DNA of 19,355 nucleotides from the NCBI GenBank assembly GCA_016839405.1, contig JAEOUJ010000033.1:1-19355 (forward strand), given 5' to 3'. Source of the stretch: Candidatus Gerdarchaeota archaeon (GTDB lineage Archaea > Asgardarchaeota > Heimdallarchaeia > JABLTI01). Each line of letters opens with the position of its first letter. Positions within the stretch are counted from its first letter, which is position 1. Positions 1-8,103 of this stretch are shown here, one piece after another. A model generated the notes under the pieces. It worked only from the letters and a program-made list of their open reading frames with translations. It was not told where the DNA came from and made no database searches. A program made the position numbers and the translations under genes.

Positions 1-1863
1 AATTCAAATCTACATGTTGAATGGTCAAGTCAAGATCTAGGTTCAGAATTGGATTACTTTAGAATAGAAATTGGTGGTATTACTGTTATTAAAGATGCAA
101 TTCCTTTATTTAGCTCAATTATTGATATAGAAGGATTAAATGGAATCTATGTATTAACTATCTTTGGTTATGATATTGCTGGTAATGTAGCTAATGTTTC
201 TATTAGTATTGAAATTTCATTATATGCACCAATTTTCACAACATCCATGGAATTAATAGAATATCTTAATACAGGTAATTTTCAATTTGAGATTTCAATT
301 GATGATCCCGGTTTGGGAGTAAAAAATTTGATTGTATTTGCTGATAATACAAATGAAATTTATTTTGAGGATTTTGGATTAGATTATGAAACAAATCCTT
401 TTATTAGGTTCATAGATGTAGAGGAAACTGATTTTCTCTCAGCAACTGGTTCACATAATTTATCTATTTCAGTTTTTGATAAAATTAATCGTGAACAAAG
501 ATTGATTTTGGAGATTATCCTAGACAAGGAAATACCATTATTATTACAACAACCAATTTTGGATTCATTTGTTTTAGGTTCAACATTATTAGAAATTGAG
601 TTATATGAAGAATTAGGTGCAAATAACCATACGTTATCAGTTTTTGCTCGAGATAACTATGGTATAGTCGGAGTAAATGTAACATTAACAGGAAATGGTT
701 ATAATCAAACTTTTCAAATGAATTATCTAGAAGCTCGCGCTCTTATAACTTTAGGTGAATTTAGTTATACATTTAATTTTGACAACTTTGAAGTTGGTAA
801 TTATCAGATAACATTAACACTAAAAGATGTAGCTGGAAATTTGAATACTTTTAATTATAGTCTAGAACTCATGCAAACTCCTATTGATCTACCCAATAAT
901 CTTGGTTTGATTATAGCTCTTATTACTGCTAGTATTATTCTCCTATCCGCAATTTTAGTTGTTGCTCTACGTAAACCAATCAAGAATATTGGCTGGCAAG
1001 ATGAAATTGTAAATATATCTTACGTTTTACGATCTGGTCTAACAGTTTTATATATACCATTTAGTAAAGAAATGGAAACAGATGAACAATTATTTGGAGG
1101 AGCAATGAGTGGAATACGAGGAATTTTAGAGGAATTAATAGGTGGGCAGACTAAGTATAAAGTAGAAAATGTTGAATTTGGAAGAAAAAATCTTTTAATT
1201 TATACAAGTACCTATGGCGATACAGTTTTAGTTGTAGGAAAAGTTAAACCAGTTCATAGTCATAAATTAGAGCAATTTGCCAATGAATTTGAATACATAT
1301 ATAGAGAAGCATTATCTGATGATACACATGTAAATATCTCTAGATTCAAAGGATCAATAGATGTTGTTGAGAAATATTTTGGTACCCCCGATATATCTAA
1401 AGGATTAGTTTCTCAAATAACTAAACCAATACGACGTAAAGAGAAAAGAATTGCTAAAGCTATGGAAGATATTGATGTTTCTGAAAAGGAAATGTTGGTA
1501 AAATCTTTACATCAAAAATTAAGCTTGGATGCAACCTCTTTAAATCATATTTCTAAGCAGACAAAAGTGCACATAGGTGATTCAATAATTCTAGCTGAAA
1601 AAGCGCTCAATTCTTTAATTTCATATGATTGTGCTCAAGCTGAAAAGTATGCAAAAACTGCAATCACCAGTTTAGAATTAGCCAGACAATCTGGAGAAAA
1701 TTTAGCTGTTTTCCATGATGTTCTTAATGCTATTCCAAAGATTGTTGAAGAAGTATTTGCTGGTAGTAAATGTGGAGATCATAATGATATAGAAGGCTTG
1801 TATAAAGCCATTGAAAATGTTTCGAAACTTTATTTGGAATATATTGAAAAATTCTCAATTTAA
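1..1863 (+). CDS. Surface protein (3' part): Ig-like repeats, one TM helix, cytosolic longin/roadblock-like domain
   Basis: The frame is open from base 1, so the 5' end lies outside the window. The TTG at 49 is only the first start-like codon; the residues before it (LHVEWSSQDLGSELDYF) already read as an Ig-like fold. The N-terminal ~300 codons are beta-rich, with recurring D-[IV]-AGN turns (YDIAGN, KDVAGN) as in extracellular Ig/cadherin-like domains. A hydrophobic helix (about 898-969, LGLIIALITASIILLSAILV) is followed by positive residues (RKPIK), placing the C-terminus inside the cell. About 1009-1330 encodes strand-strand-helix-three strands-helix, including GLTVLYIPFS and QLFGGAMSGIRGILEEL, resembling longin/roadblock-type domains. 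The last ~160 residues are helical and charged. Seen: repeats, TM and topology. Inferred: a surface receptor or adhesin linked to a small-GTPase or trafficking-type platform. The ligand is unknown. Confidence 0.75.
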   Translation, partial: NSNLHVEWSSQDLGSELDYFRIEIGGITVIKDAIPLFSSIIDIEGLNGIYVLTIFGYDIAGNVANVSISIEISLYAPIFTTSMELIEYLNTGNFQFEISIDDPGLGVKNLIVFADNTNEIYFEDFGLDYETNPFIRFIDVEETDFLSATGSHNLSISVFDKINREQRLILEIILDKEIPLLLQQPILDSFVLGSTLLEIELYEELGANNHTLSVFARDNYGIVGVNVTLTGNGYNQTFQMNYLEARALITLGEFSYTFNFDNFEVGNYQITLTLKDVAGNLNTFNYSLELMQTPIDLPNNLGLIIALITASIILLSAILVVALRKPIKNIGWQDEIVNISYVLRSGLTVLYIPFSKEMETDEQLFGGAMSGIRGILEELIGGQTKYKVENVEFGRKNLLIYTSTYGDTVLVVGKVKPVHSHKLEQFANEFEYIYREALSDDTHVNISRFKGSIDVVEKYFGTPDISKGLVSQITKPIRRKEKRIAKAMEDIDVSEKEMLVKSLHQKLSLDATSLNHISKQTKVHIGDSIILAEKALNSLISYDCAQAEKYAKTAITSLELARQSGENLAVFHDVLNAIPKIVEEVFAGSKCGDHNDIEGLYKAIENVSKLYLEYIEKFSI

Positions 1864-1868
1864 ATGAA

Positions 1869-1895
1869 AAATTAGCTCTTAAGATGAGCTAATTT
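1869..1895. terminator. Perfect 10-bp inverted repeat between convergent genes
   Basis: AAATTAGCTC and its exact reverse complement GAGCTAATTT flank a 7-base loop. The element starts 5 bases after the plus-strand stop codon and covers the minus-strand stop codon of the phosphatase gene. A T-rich stretch (TTTTATTTCTCTTTATTTC) follows on the plus strand and a shorter TTTTCATTT on the minus strand. It may act as a bidirectional 3'-end element. Archaeal termination depends mainly on T-tracts, so the role of the stem is inferred. Confidence 0.45.
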
Positions 1896-3730
1896 ACTAT
1901 TTTATTTCTCTTTATTTCAAATCTCCAAAGAACTAACATCAATATTAAACATACAATGTATAGAATACAAGGCATTATACCAATAATCATGACAGCATAA
2001 ATATCTCCTAAAGGAAAGAGTATCCAGCTTGGCCAAGGTCCAAAGTTAGCTGTTACAAATAAAATATAACTTATTATTGGTAAAGATATGAAAAAAATAG
2101 AGCCAATTGATGATTTTAAAAATGAATTTTTCCAATCTTTAAAAGATGAATTTTCTTTCATTTTCTTTCTTTGTAATAAATAAAATACAAACCAAGGCAA
2201 GAAAATCATTATTATTGCTGAAACAAAAAAAGTAGTTAAAACTGGGGGAACAGTTTGTTCTACACTATTAAAGCTTGTTGCAGAAAAATTAAATCCAAAG
2301 ATTGCACAAATAATAATTGCTATTGAAATTGTTGAAACCATACCAACAATTTGAGATATTATTGTATCTTTTGAAAAAATTTCCTGAAATTTGATTTCAA
2401 TTATTTTTCTACGATGTAAATAAAAGAATAATGCTGAAACTATAACACTAATGCCTATAATTAACAATGATCTTGTTAATTTGGCTTCAGATTTTAATTG
2501 AAAGATAAGTATACTCATTATTACTCTAGAATAATCCTCTTCATCTTTGCCTTTCTCAAAAGCAGTTGTATATTGCGATAGAAAATAATTAGTTTTTGCA
2601 GTTGAAATATTAACACTAATTTCATTAATAACTGATGAATAGGCTTCTCTAAGTGAATTTGATAAAATTTTAAATTCATTTAAAGTAGCATTTAATTGTT
2701 GATTCATAATTTCTGCCATTTGTATTGAATATATAGATTTAGTTCCAATAGTACTATCAATATAATCAAATAAAATTTGACCATTCATTGTAGGTGCAAT
2801 TGGAATTCCAAGCATAGCTAAAAGAGTTGGGGTAATATAATTTATTCTTGTTAATTTATCTGAAATAACGTCTTTATTTGTAATTCCTTTTCCTGCTAAA
2901 ATAAAGGTACCATGTGTTTGATCAATAGTATTATCACCATGCCCACCAGCATCATCATGGCCATGATCACTAAAAAGAAGAATTGTTGTATTTTCTAATT
3001 GCCCTAATGAATCATATAAATCAAGAATCTCACCAATATAGGAATCAATATTCTCAATCATTTGTATATACGTTTCTGATTCCGCTCCAAATTCGTGACC
3101 TGCAGCATCAACATCTTCAAAACCTATGAATTGAATTTTTGAGAAATTTTCTAGAATAGAAGCCAAAGCAGCATCTCGAACTTTTAATCCCTCTTGAAGT
3201 GAATGAAATTCATCAAATATTTGAATAACTACTTCAGAATTATTACCAAGAAATTTAATCCATGATTTTCCACCAGTAATCAAACTTTTATTTATACCAA
3301 TATCATCAATTAAACTAAAGAGAGTTGGTAAATTTAATTCACCATTAAATGCATTTGAAAAAACATTTGTTATATTTGTAGTTGAACCTGTGGAAAATGC
3401 TGCGTAATTAACTGTACTATAACTTGGTAAAATTGAGAAATAATTGGAAAATGTTGTGCCATTTGCCATTATTTTATCCATATTTGGAGTATTAGCTTCA
3501 AGCATTTTGTCGTACCTCATACCATCAACAAATAAAATTAGTATTTGATCAGTAATAGCTGTTGGTGTGTCAATTGGATTAATAATTGATAAATTATCAG
3601 CTATATTATGTCGATTTTTTAAATTACTTTGAGTTCCTAATGTTTTAAATCCAAAAGTTAGTTGTAAAGTTAGAATTATAACAAACCATACTAATAGAAA
3701 ATTTATCTTTTGTTTTATCAAATCATTCAA
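1889..3730 (-). CDS. Membrane-anchored alkaline-phosphatase-superfamily phosphodiesterase/phosphotransferase with C-terminal TM bundle
   Basis: 613 residues. An N-terminal helix (about 10-28) acts as signal anchor, followed by a type I phosphodiesterase/nucleotide pyrophosphatase fold (about 60-320). Predicted two-metal ligands are visible: D69 in FVDGMR, D208 and H212 in DVDAAGHEFG, D255-H256 in SDHGHDD, and H273 in QTHG. S105 (or T106) in PSYSTVNYAAFSTG aligns with the nucleophile, and N108 with the conserved Asn after it. Five hydrophobic helices follow (about 420-439, 457-480, 496-519, 543-562, 577-602). The catalytic domain should face outside. The start is TTG at 3728-3730, overlapping the upstream gene by 8 bases; no in-frame ATG lies nearby. 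The layout (anchor, phosphodiesterase domain, TM bundle) recalls GPI ethanolamine-phosphate transferases, but the substrate is not known. It is the last gene of a likely operon. Confidence 0.85.
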   Translation of the reverse strand: MNDLIKQKINFLLVWFVIILTLQLTFGFKTLGTQSNLKNRHNIADNLSIINPIDTPTAITDQILILFVDGMRYDKMLEANTPNMDKIMANGTTFSNYFSILPSYSTVNYAAFSTGSTTNITNVFSNAFNGELNLPTLFSLIDDIGINKSLITGGKSWIKFLGNNSEVVIQIFDEFHSLQEGLKVRDAALASILENFSKIQFIGFEDVDAAGHEFGAESETYIQMIENIDSYIGEILDLYDSLGQLENTTILLFSDHGHDDAGGHGDNTIDQTHGTFILAGKGITNKDVISDKLTRINYITPTLLAMLGIPIAPTMNGQILFDYIDSTIGTKSIYSIQMAEIMNQQLNATLNEFKILSNSLREAYSSVINEISVNISTAKTNYFLSQYTTAFEKGKDEEDYSRVIMSILIFQLKSEAKLTRSLLIIGISVIVSALFFYLHRRKIIEIKFQEIFSKDTIISQIVGMVSTISIAIIICAIFGFNFSATSFNSVEQTVPPVLTTFFVSAIIMIFLPWFVFYLLQRKKMKENSSFKDWKNSFLKSSIGSIFFISLPIISYILFVTANFGPWPSWILFPLGDIYAVMIIGIMPCILYIVCLILMLVLWRFEIKRNKIVN

Positions 3731-4043
3731 CCCTTTGAAGAGTAATTTTCTTTTTTTCAGGAATTTCTTGTTTTGTTCCTTTAATCTTCTTATAATAAAA
3801 AACTATAGCGAGTGTAATAGGTAGCACTAACAGAAATAGTAAAGCTAATCCAAAAACAATTCCACTTGTTAACCCAAAATCAAGAAAAAAATAGATTGAT
3901 GCTGATAAAATGCCAAATGAAATTACAACCATTATTAGAATAATTAAAGCAAGATGTTTTGTTGTAAATTTAAATGCCTTGTTTTGCGTTTCATTAGTTT
4001 CCTTGGTCATTTTTTTCATCATTTTCTTTCTTTGTATGTTCAT
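3723..4043 (-). CDS. Small two-helix membrane protein
   Basis: 106 residues, family not recognised. A lysine-rich N-terminus is followed by two hydrophobic segments (about 31-53 and 58-85) and a basic tail (KKIKGTKQEIPEKKKI), predicting both ends in the cytoplasm. It overlaps the 3' end of the cation-efflux gene by 50 bases if the first ATG (4043) is used. Met8, Met9 and Met12 are alternatives; Met12 (about 4010) would cut the overlap to 17 bases. It overlaps the phosphatase gene by 8 bases at its end. The tight packing suggests co-translation with both neighbours and perhaps a role as a small partner of one of them; this is inference. It ends with TGA, so TGA acts as a stop here. Confidence 0.6.
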   Translation of the reverse strand: MNIQRKKMMKKMTKETNETQNKAFKFTTKHLALIILIMVVISFGILSASIYFFLDFGLTSGIVFGLALLFLLVLPITLAIVFYYKKIKGTKQEIPEKKKITLQRVE

Positions 4044-4956
4044 GAAATGGTTCCATATGAATTTGGATATATTTTATGGGCAGTTGCTTTTTTAAGACTT
4101 CTTCAACTTCACAAACAATTTCATGACCTTCAATAATTGTTTTATTTTGGTCAATGAAAATATCAAGATCTACTAAAAAGATATTGGAAGCTATTTTTCT
4201 AGCTCTAATTTTTCCAACACCTTTTATTCCTTTTTGATGTTTAGTAATTTCCAATATTTTATCTATTGTTTCTTTATCTGGGCTCTGATCCATTAAAACT
4301 TCACTAGATTCTTTTGTTATTCCAATAGCTGTTATTATAATAACTATACTAATTCCTAAAGCAATAGTAGGATCTATCCAAAATAATGAAGTTGTTCCAT
4401 ATTCTATTGGTGCAATTGTTACTGAAATTAGTACTACAATCGAAGTTAAAATATCTGTTCTAAAATTTTTACTATTAGCTATAAGTGATGGAGAATTAAT
4501 TTGTTTACCTACACGTCGATATATCCAAACCAAAAAACCTTTCAAAACAATACTTGTTGATGCAATTACAACATTTGCAATTGAAAATTCTAATTCTCTT
4601 CTATCTATTATTTTAATAATTGCCTGATAACCAATTATACCAGATGATGCAACTAACAACATAGCGATACCTAAAGATAATAGATTCTCTATTTTTGTAT
4701 GACCAAAATGATGTTCTTCATCTGCTGGCTTATTAGCTATTTGAATGGCAACAAAAACTAAAATTGTAGTTGCTATATCCAAAGCTGAATCTAATCCATC
4801 TGCTAATAGGGATAAACTATCATATAATAAACTTATAGTAATTTTAACAGCTGCAAGACCAAGATTTAGAGATAACCCGATAATTGTAACTAGTCGTGCT
4901 CTTTTCAAAATGAATTCATGTGATAAACTGGAATTAACAATGTTGTTTTCTTGCAT
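3994..4956 (-). CDS. Cation diffusion facilitator (CDF) family metal efflux protein
   Basis: 320 residues, normal length for a CDF exporter using the proton gradient. About six TM helices are followed by a cytoplasmic C-terminal domain from about residue 215, ending in HMEPFHEHTKK. Aligned by eye with E. coli YiiP/FieF through the shared PAD..H.FGH.K stretch, the TM2 ligands are D56 and D60 (ADGLDSALD), and the interfacial site is D79, H82, H86. In TM5 the usual HxxxD is replaced by N164xxxD168 (NFRTD). Site A is therefore DD-ND rather than DD-HD, so zinc should not be assumed; manganese or iron are possible. The gene starts 37 bases after the DUF362 gene and overlaps the small membrane protein gene. 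Confidence 0.9.
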   Translation of the reverse strand: MQENNIVNSSLSHEFILKRARLVTIIGLSLNLGLAAVKITISLLYDSLSLLADGLDSALDIATTILVFVAIQIANKPADEEHHFGHTKIENLLSLGIAMLLVASSGIIGYQAIIKIIDRRELEFSIANVVIASTSIVLKGFLVWIYRRVGKQINSPSLIANSKNFRTDILTSIVVLISVTIAPIEYGTTSLFWIDPTIALGISIVIIITAIGITKESSEVLMDQSPDKETIDKILEITKHQKGIKGVGKIRARKIASNIFLVDLDIFIDQNKTIIEGHEIVCEVEEVLKKQLPIKYIQIHMEPFHEHTKKENDEKNDQGN

Positions 4957-4993
4957 ACTGTTTTTTTTAATATTATTGATAATAAAAATCTTG

Positions 4994-6037
4994 TTACTTG
5001 ACTTCTAGAAGTTCATATTTGATTTTGCCAAGCCCTAGTTGTTCACCATATTTTAGAATATGAACACTATTTTTATTATGTTCTTTAAAGGGATCATCGC
5101 CATATCGATCGATAACTAAATCAATTGATGCTTTATCTATAGCAATTGGATCTTTAGAAAACAAAATACCAATATCTTCCATGAAAGGTTCTTGTTTTGT
5201 ACCAACACAATCACATTTCATTGTAATATCTGTTAAGAAATTGATATACCAGCATTTACGATCTTTTATACAAGCTAATGTATATTCTGCTATTTTTTCC
5301 AAAAATTCATCTACTGGTCTCTTACCCCAAGGAATTTTGATAACTCCTTCAGGACAAACAGCAATACACTGAGCACAACCTATACAAGAATCCTTATCTA
5401 TAATGGCATAATCTTCAACGACAATAGCATCAGCTGGACATTGTTCAGCACACGAACCACAAGCAGTGCATTTTTCTTCATTTATTATTGGTGATACTCC
5501 AGCATGCATATCCAATTTTCCTCCTCTGGATCCTAATCCCATACCAACATTTTTGAGAGCTCCACCAAATCCTGTAACAATATGTCCCTTGAAGTGTGCT
5601 ATTGAAATCAAATTAGTATAATTTTTCAATCCGCGACCAATTTTAGCTTTCTTAGTATTCTTTGTTTCTATTTCTATTTCAGTATAATCTTCGCCCATTT
5701 CACCATCTAGAATATCAATTTCTATAAAATCAAAACCATGTTCAATTGCTTGTTTTATATGTTCATCTTTTCTATACCTATTTCCTCTATAAAGAACATT
5801 ACATTCAATAAAAATAGGTTCTTCAAAATACTTTGGTAAATCCCTAAGTAATTTTGAGTTAACATGTGTATCATTTTCCCTCTCGCCGAAATGGATTTTT
5901 ATTCCTACCTTTTCATTGTTTTGAATTTCATCAGCAATCATTTTAAAGAATATATTTACACCTGCTTTTAGATTGCTAATATTATCATAGAAATATACTT
6001 TTGATGCTTCCATAAGGAGTCCACTCTTACTTCCCAT
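4994..6037 (-). CDS. DUF362-family protein with two 4Fe-4S clusters
   Basis: 347 residues. The N-terminal DUF362 region includes KIHFGERENDTHVN, HFKGHIVTGFGGALKNVGMG and, near the end, KDPIAIDKASIDLV. Between them lies a bacterial-type 2[4Fe-4S] ferredoxin insert with C190, C193, C196, C200 and C218, C221, C224, C228, the fourth cysteine of each followed by Pro. More cysteines occur near DITMKCDC. This matches the 'uncharacterised Fe-S center protein' group common in anaerobic archaea and bacteria. The family has no firmly assigned reaction that I can apply here; an electron-transfer or Fe-S-dependent cytosolic enzyme role is likely. The start may be the ATG at 6037 or Met9 at 6013 (MEASKVYF); neither has a convincing ribosome site. 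A 37-base gap separates it from the CDF gene, so they may be cotranscribed. Confidence 0.85.
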   Translation of the reverse strand: MGSKSGLLMEASKVYFYDNISNLKAGVNIFFKMIADEIQNNEKVGIKIHFGERENDTHVNSKLLRDLPKYFEEPIFIECNVLYRGNRYRKDEHIKQAIEHGFDFIEIDILDGEMGEDYTEIEIETKNTKKAKIGRGLKNYTNLISIAHFKGHIVTGFGGALKNVGMGLGSRGGKLDMHAGVSPIINEEKCTACGSCAEQCPADAIVVEDYAIIDKDSCIGCAQCIAVCPEGVIKIPWGKRPVDEFLEKIAEYTLACIKDRKCWYINFLTDITMKCDCVGTKQEPFMEDIGILFSKDPIAIDKASIDLVIDRYGDDPFKEHNKNSVHILKYGEQLGLGKIKYELLEVK

Positions 6038-6125
6038 ACAAATTTATTAGTTAAAAAGACTGCGATTAAACATGTAATAATGTTTTTTTACATAAATTTA
6101 AATTAATTTTTTATCATTTAGAAGA

Positions 6126-6959
6126 TTATTTTAGGATATTTATGAATTCTTCCTTATTTTGATAATTATACCTCTTCGCCATTTTACTAAGTGCAAGATT
6201 AATTTCTAACCGCACTAACTCTCTACTCACTTTCATAGTTTTAAACATAGTTTTTGCTGCTTCTATGTTTCCAATATCACCAAGTGTTTTTGCTGCTGCA
6301 CTAATTTTTGTTTCATCCTTTTCTGTTTTAATAATGTTAAGAAGCTCTTGGCATAGATCTTTAAATAAGACCTTTGTTTCATTATTATCATTGATAATTG
6401 ATAATGCTGAAGCTGCAGCCCATCGAACTTGGCATTCTTTATCAGAATAGAATGCCTTTGTTAGAGCACCTATTGCTTTTTTACCTTTAATTTTTCCTAA
6501 AGCTAAAGCAGATTCTTTACGAACTTCCCAGCTCATTTCGTTTAGCAAAGTTTGAATTAATGGTCTTATTGCTTTTTTGTCTCTTATTTTTCCTAATGCA
6601 ATTGCTGCCCATTCTTTAACACTAACTTCTGAATCATTTTTTAATATTCGAACTAAAGGTAAAGTAGATTTCTTGTTTTTAAGTTCCCCCAAAATCTCTG
6701 CTGCTTTCATTCTTGTTATCCAAGAATTATCACGTAACAAACGTAAACAATTTTGAACAGCTTCATCTCCACCAATTTTAATTATTGCATCAGCAGCATG
6801 ACTTTTTACTCTGTTATCTTCATCTGAGCTAAGAATCTCTACAAGTTTTTTTAGAATTTTATCGTCTTTAAATTCTCCCATTTTTAGAATTATCTTGCTT
6901 TTTGATTCACTATCGTTAGCATTAGCTAATTCACTCATTAGTGATTCAACTAGATTCAT
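6126..6959 (-). CDS. HEAT-repeat (PBS-lyase-like) scaffold protein
   Basis: 277 residues, soluble, almost entirely alpha-helical repeats of about 31 residues. Typical units are WITRMKAAEILGELKNKKS, VKEWAAIALGKIRDKKA, WEVRKESALALGKIKGKKA and VRWAAASALSIINDNNE, so roughly seven repeats fill the chain. Such proteins bind partner proteins and rarely have catalysis of their own; the partner cannot be read from sequence. The start ATG at 6959 is supported by AAGGGA six bases upstream and a TATA-like box about 40 bases upstream. It opens the minus-strand run towards DUF362, after which there is an 88-base gap, so DUF362 may have its own promoter. Confidence 0.85.
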   Translation of the reverse strand: MNLVESLMSELANANDSESKSKIILKMGEFKDDKILKKLVEILSSDEDNRVKSHAADAIIKIGGDEAVQNCLRLLRDNSWITRMKAAEILGELKNKKSTLPLVRILKNDSEVSVKEWAAIALGKIRDKKAIRPLIQTLLNEMSWEVRKESALALGKIKGKKAIGALTKAFYSDKECQVRWAAASALSIINDNNETKVLFKDLCQELLNIIKTEKDETKISAAAKTLGDIGNIEAAKTMFKTMKVSRELVRLEINLALSKMAKRYNYQNKEEFINILK

Positions 6960-6996
6960 AGACTATCCCTTCTGTTTGAAATATTATTTGCTAATG

Positions 6997-7005
6997 TAAT
7001 ATAAG
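6997..7005 (-). promoter_or_regulatory. TATA-like box for the HEAT-repeat gene
   Basis: CTTATATTA on the minus strand, centred about 42 bases before the ATG. An archaeal start about 25-27 bases downstream would give a leader near 15 bases, enough for the AAGGGA ribosome site (6966-6971). Confidence 0.4.
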
Positions 7006-7100
7006 TGCCTTTTGTAATAATTCTACAAATGCGTATATTTTTGCTTTCTTTTTCTTTATTTTAAGAAAACTTAAAAGGTAAAAAGAACAAGATATACCTC

Positions 7101-7108
7101 TTTATAAT
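7101..7108 (+). promoter_or_regulatory. TATA-like box for carbamate kinase
   Basis: TTTATAAT lies 39 bases before the ATG. The expected transcript start near 7130 leaves a short leader that just includes GAGGGA (7131-7136), which is 10 bases before the ATG. Confidence 0.4.
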
Positions 7109-7146
7109 GAAAATACTATCATTTGGTTATGAGGGATTATTAAATT

Positions 7147-8097
7147 ATGCCTAAGGAATTAGTTGCTATTGCTCTTGGCGGTAATATGATTCTACAAAAA
7201 GGTCAACCAAAAACCTATGAACAGCAAATGATGAATCTTCGTGTCGCAACTAAAGTAATTGTTGAAATAATAAAGAAAGGTTATGGTATTATACTCACTC
7301 ATGGAAATGGACCACAAGTAGGTAATATACTTTTGCAGCAAAAAGCTGGTTTAATTAATGATATACCTGAACAGCCATTAAATGTATGTGGAGCTATGTC
7401 TCAAGGACAAATCGGTTTCATGATACAAACAGCTTTGGAAGAATTACTTGCTGAGAATAAAATAACTGATAAACGTGTTGTTGCAATAATTACAAGAGCA
7501 GTCGTTGATCACAAAGATTCTGCGTTTAAGGAACCAACAAAACCAATTGGTCCATTTTATACAGAAGAAGAAGCTATCGAACTACATAATAAAACAAAAG
7601 ACACATATATTAATGATGCAGGAAGAGGTTTTCGTAAAGTAGTTCCTTCACCTATCCCCCTAGTAATTCTTGAAGGAAATACTATATTGAGATGTGTTAA
7701 ACAAGGTGATATTGTTATTGCTGTTGGAGGTGGGGGAATTCCTGTTGCTAGAGAAAATGGGAATTTTGTTGATGTTGAAGCTGTTATTGATAAGGATCGA
7801 GCAACTGAAGTTCTAGCTACTCAAATAGATGCTGATATTCTAATGATTCTAACAGATGTACCTAATGCCTACATAAATTATGGGGAAAAAAATCAAAAGA
7901 AACTTGAAAAGGTTTCTGTTGAAGAAATGAAAATATTCCTTGATGAAAGACATTTTGCTAAAGGTAGTATGCGACCAAAAGTAGAATCTGCCATTCGATT
8001 TGTTGAACTTGGAGGTAGATTGTCGATAATTACATCACCAGAGAATGCTTTAAAAGCTTTGGAAGATAAATCTGGCACAAGAATAGTAAAAAAATAA
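7147..8097 (+). CDS. arcC: Carbamate kinase
   Basis: 316 residues, the usual length. It catalyses reversible phosphoryl transfer between carbamoyl phosphate and ADP, giving ATP in arginine, citrulline, agmatine or purine fermentation, or forming carbamoyl phosphate in the reverse direction. Amino-acid-kinase fold signatures appear in order: ALGGN (9-13), THGNGPQVGN (51-60), DHKDSAFKEPTKPIGPFYT, the RKVVPSPIP segment, VIAVGGGGIPV, DKDRATEVLA, LTDVPNAYINYG, and the C-terminal FAKGSMRPKVESAI. These are close to canonical carbamate kinase motifs and distinguish it from other kinases of the fold. No ornithine carbamoyltransferase or arginine deiminase gene is in the window. It converges on the 311-residue unknown gene with only 6 bases between stops. 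Confidence 0.95.
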   Translation: MPKELVAIALGGNMILQKGQPKTYEQQMMNLRVATKVIVEIIKKGYGIILTHGNGPQVGNILLQQKAGLINDIPEQPLNVCGAMSQGQIGFMIQTALEELLAENKITDKRVVAIITRAVVDHKDSAFKEPTKPIGPFYTEEEAIELHNKTKDTYINDAGRGFRKVVPSPIPLVILEGNTILRCVKQGDIVIAVGGGGIPVARENGNFVDVEAVIDKDRATEVLATQIDADILMILTDVPNAYINYGEKNQKKLEKVSVEEMKIFLDERHFAKGSMRPKVESAIRFVELGGRLSIITSPENALKALEDKSGTRIVKK

Positions 8098-8103
8098 TTG
8101 ATT

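Noticed and set aside
3910..4136. Plus-strand ORFs of 60-61 codons
   Set aside because: They lie antisense to the small membrane protein and CDF genes, have no ribosome site and read as shadows of the minus-strand frames.
7059..7076. Hairpin TTTTAAG-AAAA-CTTAAAA upstream of carbamate kinase
   Set aside because: The stem is almost all A and T in a very AT-rich gap, so chance is a sufficient explanation.
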